Positions 1 to 10,200 of a stretch of 38,122 nt of DNA are shown here, one piece after another. The notes below the pieces were generated by a model. The model was not told the origin of the DNA. It made no database searches and saw only the letters and a program-made list of their open reading frames with translations. Every line of letters begins with the position of its first letter. Within the stretch, counting starts at the first letter, position 1. Source of the stretch: Schoenoplectus triqueter (taxonomy: Eukaryota > Streptophyta > Magnoliopsida > Poales > Cyperaceae); assembly GCA_964058805.1 (NCBI GenBank), contig CAXKVV010001269.1:1-38122 (forward strand). Reading direction: 5' to 3'. The position numbers and the translations under genes are program-made.

Positions 1-149
1 CTGAACCGAGTCTCCATTGCCTAGCTCATGTGCAACTGCCTAGAGGCAGTTACAAGTTCAATTCATTTACTGATTTGCCACTATTCGGTTCCCATGCTCT
101 TGCAAGCCTCTCTAGCCTCTTCTAGATCCTTCCAGACCCCATACCATGT

Positions 150-157
150 CTATATAA
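150..157 (+). promoter_or_regulatory. TATA box on the plus strand of copy A
   Basis: CTATATAA is followed by about 500 bases of pyrimidine-rich leader. Copy B has a TATA box at the equivalent place (18041-18048) although the surrounding sequence has diverged. This suggests a plus-strand (antisense to gag-pol) promoter, but no transcript evidence is available here. Confidence 0.4.
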
Positions 158-669
158 GCTGCTAGCATGCTCTCTTAATTCCATTTTACAAAATTGATCT
201 CAATTCACATATTTTCCCTCATTACAAGCTATATTCAAGCTTCAATCTTTCACCTTGGTTCTTTGTTCATTTCTTCTGTCTCAAAGCTTCACCATCATCA
301 ATTCAGTGTCAGGCAACTCTCTGTGCTCTTATCTAGTCGATTTGCAAGCTCTATCACAGTGTTTGATCAACTCATTTCTAGGCCGAATTGTGAATTGGTG
401 CAACTCCTACATCCAGCATTTATCTCCTCGCAATTGTCACTCTAACACCATCGCCTGAGATCCTAGAAGCTCTCCCAGCCATCAATTGCAAGTTTTGATC
501 TTCAATTTACAAGTTCAAAGTTCTGACCCGAGGTGTTGCTTCTTACCATTTCTTTCTCTGTGCTTTATCAATTTAAAATCTAATTATATGCACATGCTCT
601 CCTTTGTATGCTGTAGCTGAGGCTAGAAGCAATTGATCTGAAACTCAACCTTTCACTCGATCTCCATTG

Positions 670-808
670 ATGATGCCTTCGAGTTCTTCTGCTGTCGAGA
701 GGAAGAAGAAGAGAAGGAGAGAGAAGAAGGAGGGAGCGGCCGCTTCAGCGCCTGCGCCTGGCGCGCATGAGCCGAGGCAGAGGAGAAAGAAGGTGCAGCG
801 TGCGCCAG
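670..808 (+). CDS. Possible first exon of a small basic antisense protein, copy A
   Basis: Two adjacent ATGs open a 46-codon plus-strand frame, rich in Lys/Arg/Glu and then Ala/Pro, ending at CCAG|GTGCATAC, a plausible splice donor. Copy B has a frame at 18527-18671 that is also basic, also starts about 0.5 kb after a TATA box, and ends at the same donor in the same phase (one extra base). The two peptides differ a lot, so this could be a low-complexity purine block and not a selected gene. Antisense ORFs are known in some Tat-lineage retroelements, which makes the idea reasonable but unproven. No second exon was recognised. Confidence 0.2.
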
Positions 809-1087
809 GTGCATACTTCTTTTTATTTCAAATTTAAATCTCTGCAAATGTTTCCACATAGAACTGGTTTGTAGTTTGCTTATGCACCATAGGTTCATAG
901 ATCTGACAATGGGCCCCATCTGTAGGATTACTGAGTCTAGGCGCATAGTAATGGGTTAATGGTTGATTAGTGCATAGTTTGGGTTAATTGATATGATATG
1001 GCATGTTGTGATTGGCCCATTAGTTTAATCATCTTCCTTTATCTCTGATTATCCATTAACCAATGCTGAGGTGGCCTTATAGTATGG

Positions 1088-1312
1088 TGCCATGTGGCAC
1101 AGGGCTAGGTGAAGTGGCCTCCTCTGGCTGTGCCATGTGGCATGGGGTTGGATGAAGTGGCCCTGCTGTATGGTGCCATGTGGCAATGGAGTGATGAGGT
1201 GGCCCACTGGCTGTCTGCCACGTGGCACTTAGGTGGGGCCCACCTGTCAGTGACTCATACCTGGGTGGGGCCCACTTGCTGACATGGCCCAATGAGAGAC
1301 TGCCACGTGGCA
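1088..1312. repeat. Minisatellite of G-box-like palindromes, 42-43 bp period (copy A)
   Basis: The palindrome TGCCACGTGGCA or its C-to-T form TGCCATGTGGCA begins at 1088, 1131, 1174, 1216 and 1301, i.e. spacings of 43, 43, 42 and 85 (twice 42.5). The two right-hand copies keep the CACGTG G-box core and the three left-hand copies read CATGTG. GAGGTGGCC or a near form recurs between them. The TCP-like palindrome GTGGGGCCCAC also occurs at about 1231 and 1264. Confidence 0.85.
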
Positions 1313-1737
1313 CACCCTCTCTCTTCGGTTATTTTATGCCTCCTGTGTTTATTGCACCCAGTTTGTACCCAGAGCTGCTATCATCCCCAACTTGTACCCA
1401 GATCTGCTCTGATCAAATCTCAGCCTTTGATTAATCCATTTATTCTGCCTTTATTTTCTCTGAATTTATTCTGATAGCTCCACTTATCCAAAAATCATGA
1501 AAATTTCACCAAAAATCCCTAAATTCATGATGATCATCCCTGTAATTTTTAATTCCATCTTTACCCCTCCTTCTCTGGATTAAAAATTCTTTTATTCATA
1601 AAACCCTATTATTCCTTATGAATTAATCCCTAATCTCAATTGTAGCTCAATGTCTCTGCCAATTATCTCCCTCTTGCAGAAACCACCCTAACTAAATATC
1701 AATTAGACTTATATTGATATTTATTAGGGCTTGATTT

Positions 1738-1952
1738 GATCAAATGCTGACTACTTATCAGCAATTAATACAAATCTAGACTTGATCAGATGGTTGCTCC
1801 CAGCTTTGGCACCTGATCAGTCTTGTGAAATTGACTTTCAATCCCTTAACATGAGGGTGACTTGGTCAAATAACTGACTACTTATCAGTAATTGACACAA
1901 ATCAAAGCATGGTTAGGTGGTTGCTCGCAGCTTTGGCACCAGGTCAGCCTTG
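1738..1952. repeat. Imperfect tandem duplication, 126-bp period (copy A)
   Basis: Two related segments of about 88 bases (1738-1825 and 1864-1952) share ACTACTTATCAG, GGTTGCTC and CAGCTTTGGCACC. The same pair exists in copy B at about 19643-19860, so the duplication predates the A/B split. Confidence 0.75.
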
Positions 1953-2249
1953 AAAGCAAAATCACATTTGGAATTTCTCATGATTAGTTGCATCAAAATG
2001 CTAGCTTGGCATTGACATCATTTCATGTAGCATAGGGATTATACTGCTTCAGCTCCTTTCTAGGGTTAGCTTCAAAGGCAGATTTCTAAGGTTCAATTCT
2101 GACCCTCTTCAATAGGTCACTGAGGTGTGGGGTCCACCTGTCAGTGAGAATGGTCATATGGACGACTCATCAGATAGGCTATGCTATTAGGTTCATCTAC
2201 AAGGGACTGCCATGTGGGTCCCACTTGTCAGAAAAGGTATAATCACATG

Positions 2250-2297
2250 GTGACACCCAAGAGGTCTCCTCTCTCCCTCGATCTTCTTGGGTGTCAC
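2250..2297 (-). promoter_or_regulatory. 13-bp-stem hairpin next to the minus-strand TATA box (copy A)
   Basis: GTGACACCCAAGA at 2250-2262 is exactly complementary to TCTTGGGTGTCAC at 2285-2297, with a 22-nt loop. It starts about 30 bases downstream of the minus-strand TATA box, so it would sit at the 5' end of an LTR transcript (R region). Confidence 0.7.
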
Positions 2298-2326
2298 ACA
2301 TGCTGAGTGGATAGAGAATAGCGGGG

Positions 2327-2334
2327 TATTTATA
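2327..2334 (-). promoter_or_regulatory. TATA box, minus strand, LTR core promoter (copy A)
   Basis: TATAAATA followed by CCCC on the minus strand. It is conserved at 20474-20481 in copy B and repeated there at 20227-20234. Its direction agrees with transcription of gag-pol. Confidence 0.5.
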
Positions 2335-2529
2335 CTCTTCACTTTGCGCTCAGCATTCCATTGTGGGACTAATGGATTTATTCCGGGATTATGCAGCGAC
2401 TTTTCCTGATCAGTGGGCCATCTTTCCACTGCTCTCTCTCTTCCCCCTTTTTCTTATGATTTATCATTATTCATCAATTTATTTTCATTTATTTATCTAC
2501 TCATCCTTGAAATCTTTTCAAGGGTAAAC

Positions 2530-3074
2530 AACTTGATATAGGATGTATTGACATTTATCATTTTGATCTCTTGTTGTGGATGATGCTTGCCTTTATTATT
2601 ATTATCCCTTCATCGCTTCCTCTGCAGCGCGAGGAAATATTTCATCCATTCATGCTGTGCACCTCCAATCTTATTTGCAAAAGCGCCCTATTACAACTGC
2701 TTCGCAGCGTCTAAAATAAAAGGAAAATCTTACAATATCCTATTACATTGATTCTATTCATCATTTCTTTTTATTCATGGCAATACAAAACTCAAGTAAC
2801 CGTGGTATTTTACGGATACCGAACCTGTCTGTATTGACCTCTAGGCCAGGTACAGAATAAACCCGTTTATCCCTTTATTACTGATGGATAAACTTACCAG
2901 TATCAATTGAATTATGGATGCAATTGATAACACCATTTCGTGGATGCTCCTTATATGTTTAATTGACTTTTATTTGTGGAAGCTCACCCACTCTCCCCTC
3001 ATTTGTGCACCGTTGCGTGCGGAAGTGGAAACTCACTTTCACTCATCTCCACTCAATTTGTTTTGTGGGGGTAC
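2530..3074. other. Non-coding region left of pol, no gene seen
   Basis: This stretch is not shared with copy B and has no convincing reading frame. It is probably part of the 3' region of the minus-strand element (3' UTR or U3). Confidence 0.4.
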
Positions 3075-3549
3075 TACCCTCAAACATCCATCACGCATCC
3101 CTGCGAGACAGGCTTTCATCGGGTAGGTTCGCTTTCCGTGACCTGAGTCACTTCTTTAAGCGAATTACTTTATTTGACACTGAATGTCGGGCAAAAGCAT
3201 AAACCCTTAGTCTGACCCCTCCATGATCTATTTTGGGATTAGAAACAGATCACCTCCTTGGGCGTGTGGTACTTTTGCGGATGAATGTACCCAACCTGGT
3301 TTTTTATATTTTAGCTACCCTCAAACATCCATCACGCATCCCTGCGAGACAGGCTTTCATCGGGTAGGTCCGCTCTCCATGACCTGAGTCACTTCTTTAA
3401 GCGAGCCGCTTTGTTTAACATGGAATGTCGGGTACAAGCGTAAACCCTTGATCTGACCCCTCCATGATATGTCGTGGGATTATGACACACCATTTCTTCG
3501 GGCGTGTGGTGCTTTTACGGATGAATGCACCCAACCTGGCTTTGTATAA
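3075..3549. repeat. Two-copy tandem repeat, 241-bp unit
   Basis: Units start at 3075 and 3316. Both contain TACCCTCAAACATCCATCAC, a GACAGGCTTTCATCGGGTAGG block, TGACCTGAGTCACTTC and CCCAACCTGG. The position, 0.7-1.1 kb beyond the pol stop, fits the known tendency of Tat-lineage elements to grow tandem repeats between pol and the 3' LTR. Confidence 0.9.
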
Positions 3550-4222
3550 CACTCATGGTGTCGGGGACAAAGGTGGCAACCCCTTATTGAAAGTTTTATT
3601 ATTTTTTTATTATTATTTATTTTATATTTTTTTTTTTATGAGTAGGAAAATAGGTTTTTATTGTTTTACATATATATCCATTTATTTATTAGAGGAAGGC
3701 AGATTTTTGTTATTAGTGATACATGTTACTAACAGTACGAGAGTTATTTATTTATATGCCCTCGGAAGCGACTATTTACTAGCCACCAATTTGCTCGACC
3801 TATCCCTTGGCTCGCGCCGCGGGCGACCAATATGAGCAACTTTCGTCATTGGGCAACAGATAGTTTGAGGGACAAACTGCAAACCCTGCCCATTTTTGTG
3901 TTTATTCTGTATCAAATGGACAAACCCAGTGGTATTTGTATTGTGAGCCCAAACACCAAAGCTCTCGCCTTGCATTCTCGCGTGGTTTTGGCGTTGATTT
4001 CTCTTATTCTATATTTTTATTTTTATAGGGCTAAATGTGTTTGTGTGGTTTTGGATTTTTGGATGCATTCTATTTACAGATGCACAAGTAGGGTTTTTGG
4101 GATTTTTATGCAAAAGTGGAGGTTAGACATAGGTTTGTGTTTCGTGCACGTGTGTGTAAACGAACACTTATTCCCTCCTTATTTATTTACAATAGATACT
4201 ACTCGATCGGCCCCGCTCCGGG
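3550..4222 (-). other. Probable 3' untranslated region of the gag-pol element
   Basis: No gene is visible. It holds a T-rich tract at about 3597-3640. Candidate polypurine tracts on the minus strand are AATAAGGGG at about 3583-3591 and AAGGAGGGAA at about 4168-4178. Neither is followed by sequence that matches the right-hand LTR, so the 3' LTR start cannot be fixed. Confidence 0.35.
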
Positions 4223-7200
4223 CTATGTGTAGTACTTCTTCAGATATCGCCCATTAATCGGTGGCATGGGCCTCTCACCTTCATGATCTATGAGTTGGTA
4301 TGCGCCGCCCTCGTATACCTTCTCAATTACATATGGCCCTTCCCAGTTCGGAGAGAATTTTGGGCCGATGTGCCGGCCAATGATCGGCCTCTTAAGGACA
4401 AGAACCAGCTCCCCTTGTTGAAATGCCCTAACTCGCGCCATTTTGTCATATGCCCTCGCCATTTTTGCCTGATATATCTCAAGGTTCTGCTGGGCTATTA
4501 GCCTCTTCTCGTCCATGGCATCCAATTCGTCCAGTCTAAGTTGTTGGCATTCGTCCATGGTCATATCGTTTTGCATAGCCACCCGCAATGACGGTAATTC
4601 TACCTCAAGAGGGAGGACGGCATCAACCCCAAAAGCCAAAGAATACGGGGTAGCTTGCGTAGGCGTTCGGTATGTGGTCCGATAAGCCCATAATGCCTCC
4701 TGTAGACGATTATCCCAGTCTCGTTGGTTGCCGTCCACAGTCTTCTTCATGATATTGATTAGGGTTTTGTTAAAGGCTTCGGCCAGGCCATTGGCTCTCG
4801 GGTTATAAATGGACGAGAATCTCCAGTCAATATTGAATTGCTCCGCCAGGGCATAGACTTTGGAGCTCTTGAAGGCTGTCCCGTTATCGGATATTATCCA
4901 TTGTGGGGTACCAAATCGGTAGAGGATGTGCGTCTTGAAGAACTTAACCACATCGGATGCTTTAACTTCTTTAAGCGGAACGGCTTCGGCCCATTTTGTA
5001 AAGTAATCTGTCGCCGCCAGGATGAACCGGTGACCTCTCGACGTCGGAGGGTCTATGGGCCCCACTATGTCTGTGCCCCACATATTAAATGGCCAAGATG
5101 CTACCGTGGGGTGCAACGGGTTTGGCGCTTGATGTATAAAAGGGCCATGTATTTGGCACATGCGACACTTCTTCGCGTGCTCTTCACAATCAGCCACCAT
5201 CGTGGGCCAATAATATCCCATTCGCTTGATCTTCAACTTCATTTTTGGCCCAGACTGATGTGCTCCGCATAATCCAGAATGAACTTCTTTCATAACTTGC
5301 CCGGCTTCAGGCCCTGATACACACCTTAGCCATAGCTGATCATAAGACCTACGGTATAGCGTATTGCCCACATATGCATACCGTAGTACCCGCTTTATTA
5401 GTTGATCAGCGATTCTTTTATCTTTGGGGAGAGTGCCATGCCGGAAGTATTCGATGAATGGCAGTCTCCAATCATCGTCTTCTTCAGTTATCATTGTTTC
5501 TTGGCATTCTACTTTTTCTGGCCCAGTACCTTTATTATTCACATTGTCTGTCGTCTGACACAATGATAATGGCCTTCTATTGCGGACGATGATGTGGATT
5601 TCCGGCTCTGTTGGTTCACCCAGCTCCTTGGCGAGTTTGGCCAACGCATCTGCTTCACCGTTCACGGCCCTCGTGACCTTCTCGATGGACACGTACGGGA
5701 TTTTCTTCATTAGTTCCATGGCCTTCTGGTGATATTGTATTAGTTCCGGCTTCAAGACTTTGTATTCGCCAATTATTTGATTTATTATCAACTGTGAATC
5801 CCCAAAGATGCGCACAGCCTTGATTTCCAGCTCCAGTGATAGCTCTAGTCCGGCGATAAGTGCCTCATACTCTGCTTCGTTATTTGTACATGGTTCGGTT
5901 AAAGCTAGAGAATGTCGTATTATCCCGCCCTCCGGGGTTACGAAGACTAGTCCTGCGCCAGCTCGCACAGTTGGGACTCCCGGGCCCGCAATTGGCTTGA
6001 TTGAAGAAGCACCATCAAAGTACAACTCCCATATAGGGTCTCCTTCTTCAACATGTAGAGTTTCCTCGTCGGGAAAGTCACATTTTAATGGGGAGTCATC
6101 TTGAATCGGGTGTGCAGCCAGGAAATCTGCTAGCGCCTGCCCTTTTATCGCCTTTTGCGGTGTATAGGTGATGTCGAACTCGGTGAGAATAATAGCCCAC
6201 TTGGCCAGCCTCCCCGTCAGCATTGGCCGAGTCATCAGATATTTGAGAGGGTCCACCTTGGATATTAATATAATTTTGTGGGCTAGCATGTAATGCCTCA
6301 ATTTCTTCACCGCGAAAATTAGGGCTAAACAATGCTTCTCGATCGGTGAATACCCGTGTTCTGCCCCTACCATCATGCGACTTAAGTAATATAGCGCATT
6401 TTGATTACCATCCTGGTTTTCTTGTGCCAGCAAAGCTCCCAAGGATCCATCCAGGGCGGTTGTATATAGGATGAGCTCCTTCCCGGGTATGGGTGCCGCC
6501 AACACTGGAGGGTTGAGTAGATATGCCTTGATCTCTTCAAAGGCTTGCTGGCACTCGCCATCCCACTTAAACGGGATATTCTTCTTAGTCAGCCGGGTGA
6601 AGGGTTGGATTTTACCCGATAGATTGGCTATGAATCGCCTAATGTACGCCAATTGCCCTTGCAAAGATCGCAACTGTTTTAAATTCCTTGGCGGGGATAG
6701 TTCAGTTATTGCTTTGATCTTGCCCGGGTCTATCTCAATGCCCCTGTGGCGTACCACAAACCCCAGAAATTTACCAGATGATACCATGAATGCGCATTTC
6801 AACGGGTTTAATTTGAGCGCATGTTCTCTTAGGCGGTTGAAAACGACCTCAAGGTATTGGAGGTGTTCTTCATATGACATGGCCTTGATGACTAGATCAT
6901 CCACATAGCACTCAACTATCTTGTGGATTAGATCGTCAAATATCTTCGTCATCGCCCGTTGGTAGGTGGCTCCCGCATTTTTGAGCCCAAACGGCATGAC
7001 TTTGTAACAATATATGCCAATCGGCGTGCGGAATGCCGTGTGCCTCTCATCTTCTGGCGCCATTTTGATTTGATTATAGCCCGCATAACCATCCATGAAG
7101 GAGAAGACTTCATAAGAGGATGTATGGTCAATTATGATTTCAGTTACTGGGAGCGGGAAATCATCTTTAGGGCACGCCTTGTTTAGGTCCCGAAAGTCCA

Positions 7201-10200
7201 CGCAAATGCGGATCTGCCCATTTTTCTTCTTAACCGGGACAATGTTAGCCACCCATTCTGGCGTCTCTTCTTCCCGTATGAAGCCGGCGTCGATGAGTTT
7301 CTTTGTCTCCTCCACGACCTTCTCTTCGAGCTCTATTCTCATCCGCCTCGGCGCTTGTTTAATCGGCTTGAAGGTTGGATCGATTTTCAAATAATGGACC
7401 GCCACGTTGGGGTCTAATCCAGGCATCTCTTTATAACTCCAAGCGAAGCAGTCCATATAGCTTTTAAGGAATATCTTCAACCTGTCAGCCACCTCTTTTG
7501 GTAATGACGCGCTTATGAAAGTTGGTCGTGGGTCTTCTTCTGTTCCCAAATTAATTTCAGCTAACTCATCGACCGTGTTAGGCTCCTTTTCTAGCTGCTT
7601 TAAAGCATTTTTCAGGACCGGGGCATTGTCCTCTTCTGTTTCATTGTCCGGCATCTCAACAGAAGTCATACAGCAGCTCTCTTTCATACGGTATTCGTTG
7701 AGAGACCCTTCGAAACATGCTGCGTCATCGCAGTTATACCCTAATCCCCGGGTGTATTTTATTTTACCATCCAGGCCCAGGACTTTATTCTGGCCGCCAT
7801 TCCAGAGTTCATCAAAGCGCTTGGCCTCGGCCTTGGATATGTCTCTCAGACATCTTGCCCTTTTCGCCAATTTACATAGCTCCTTTCCAAAGGGATGAGA
7901 TGCAGCGTCACCGCTCGTTGCATTTTCCGATTCTTGTTCTATCACCCACTTCTTCCAAGTGTTGTGATCAGGGTTCTTCAGAGACTGGGTTGAATCGCTC
8001 TGATAGAAAATTATGGCCTTGTGGATGATAGTCTTCCCTTTGAGACGCTCTACCTTTGCCGGCACAACAAAGGTCTTCAGGGTTTGGATGTGGTTCACTT
8101 CCCTTGGTATGAGGTCTTTGAAATGCCTTTCGGGAATCACAGTAATCTCCAGCGCTGCCATCTCTTCTTCGATTTCAATGTTCATGACTGAGTTGGAGCG
8201 GTAGATTTCTTTGATCGGCTTACGTCTCGCAGCCTTAGGTTTACTAGGTACGGGAGTGTGCGAGATCGTATAAGCCACCCCTTTGCCTTTGTTATTCAAG
8301 TTATGCGGAGCTGGGTCTTGTTGAAAGCTCTTCGGGAGTTGGATTGTCCCGTTTCTATGCCCTTCTTCTATTAGGTCTTTGAATACCCAACACTCTTCAA
8401 TAGTATGACCCAATATGCGATGATAAGGGCAGAATTCGCCTTCACCGGCTCTTTCTATGTCAGCGGGTCTCTTACATACGGGAAGTGTTAATCCATTCTT
8501 TAGGGCCTGTTCAAATATCCGAGCTGTTTTATTTCTCAGAAAAGAGTATGGTTTACTCTTCTTGACCTTAAGAGTTTGCATGACGGTCGGTTGTTTAGCT
8601 TTCGTTTCTTCCCCCTTTGATTCATCTACTATTACAATTACCCGTTTGCCGCTATCGGGTGCTTGTCTTTCGGGGGTCCCAGAACGGGGTTCGCTCGTCA
8701 CCTCCTTGAGTAGCTCGGAGTTATAAATCGCGGTTTGCAGGTTTTCAATCATTACCATGATTTCATTGTGTTGCGTCTTGATATCCTGCATCACTTCCCA
8801 TTGTTCAGACACCTCTCTTCTATTATTTTCAACTTGGTGCCTTATTTCGTCGATCGCATTCCAGACGCGACCTTCGAAATTTTCCCGCCATGAGCGTTCT
8901 TCATTTATAGGCCTTGGCCTAACCGGGTTATCCCTTCCGCTACCGGGTCCCGCGTTGATCATAAATGACTCCTCGCTTTCATTATCTGTTTCGGGCCCTT
9001 TATATGGCTTCTTGAGGATGTGATAGATGATCTCTTCGTCAGACTCCTCTTCCCAGGGTTGACGATCATGGCCAGATTCTTCTCCCGAGGTGGTATCGCC
9101 CGAGTTGTTAGAATCTTCGGAGTCTTCTCCTGAAGTTGCCTCTATGATCTGAATTTGAGGGGTGTTGGCAGGCCTAAAATTGAAAATGACCTCCTCTTCA
9201 GAATCACTTGCATTGATTTCGCTCGGTTTTATTTGGGCCTTATACGCAGCCACCTGTTTGAAGCGGAAGGTTGCTTCTTCACCCGACTTTCTTCCGGGTC
9301 TTTGGGCTCGAGCGCCTCGGGGTTTAATGTTAAATTTGACCTCTTCTTCTTCTCCAGATGAAGTATCAAATTTAGGGCCTTTGTTAAAGGGTTTCTGACC
9401 CGCTTTTGTCATTGGCCGGCTCGGCGCCACAGCGGATTTAGGCAGAAAATACTGGGCGTCATTGAACTTAATCTCATGCACCCCGAATGGCTTGACATCT
9501 CCGTCAATTCTCTTTTGCTTACCATTCTCAATATATTTCAGGCACTGGTGCAGAGTAGAGGGTATGACCTGATTGCTGTGAAGCCACGGGCGACCCAGCA
9601 ACGCCCGATAAGAGGTTTCAGCGTCAATAACATAGAATTTAGTAGGCGCCTTTAAGCTTCCGCATTGCAGGTTTAGGGTTATAGCTCCCAGGGCCTTTTG
9701 GGAGTTTTGATTAAAGCCATGAATAATCACCTTTTCATCAGATAGGGTCTTCACATCTAAGGTGATGGTCTTTAGGGTTTTGAGCGGCATAATATTGATC
9801 GAAGACCCTGCGTCGACCAAGATGCGGCCAATCTTTTGCCCTCCGCAGTTTCCGGTGATGTATAGCGGGCGGTTATGGTCGACGGTGCCTATTAGGAGGT
9901 CATCGTCTGTGAAATTTATACAGGCGGCCCGTTTGGCGGTGAATAGGGCTTCTTGCATATTTTGCTCGACAAAGTATGACTTGTACTTCTCGGGATCTTG
10001 CAAGGCCTGGATTAGTACCTCCCTTAGGTCTTGTGACATCATCAACGCATCAAATATGCTTAATAGCGCTGGAATCTTACGCAGATGTGCCAACACATTA
10101 TATTCTTCGCTCGTCGACCGGGTCCTTTCTGGGTTCTTGCTTGGATTCTCGACCTCTTTACCTTTATTCTGGACCTTGTCCTTCCCTTTATCGGAATCCT

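Larger units (their letters stand above)
1..2529. repeat. Copy A of a 2.5-2.9 kb direct repeat, LTR-like (cut by window edge)
   Basis: Homologous in the same orientation to copy B (about 17771-20669). By eye the match is about 95% from roughly 830 to 2529 and much weaker from 1 to 820, where mainly the layout is shared (a TATA box, a pyrimidine-rich leader, a purine-rich block). The shared sequence stops in both copies after GGGTAAACA. Read on the minus strand, the repeat begins TGTTTACCC, then has a TATAAATA box, then a strong hairpin near the expected transcription start, as in an LTR U3-R. I therefore favour the view that A and B are parts of the left and right LTRs of the minus-strand gag-pol element. 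No clear polypurine tract adjoins 2529, so 2529 may be a recombination breakpoint and not a true LTR end. A lacks one 240-bp unit that B has. Confidence 0.6.

Noticed and set aside
3540..3600. Calling AATAAGGGG/TTGCCACC the exact 3' LTR start
   Set aside because: The following sequence has no match to the right-hand LTR, so the boundary cannot be confirmed inside this window.
3464..3835. 123-codon plus-strand frame
   Set aside because: It crosses the 241-bp tandem repeat and a poly-T tract. The protein is Phe/Tyr-rich low complexity, not a gene.
5808..6104. Plus-strand open frames within the gag-pol region, many of 60-180 codons
   Set aside because: They lie opposite the intact minus-strand gag-pol, show no domain features and are expected as antisense shadows.
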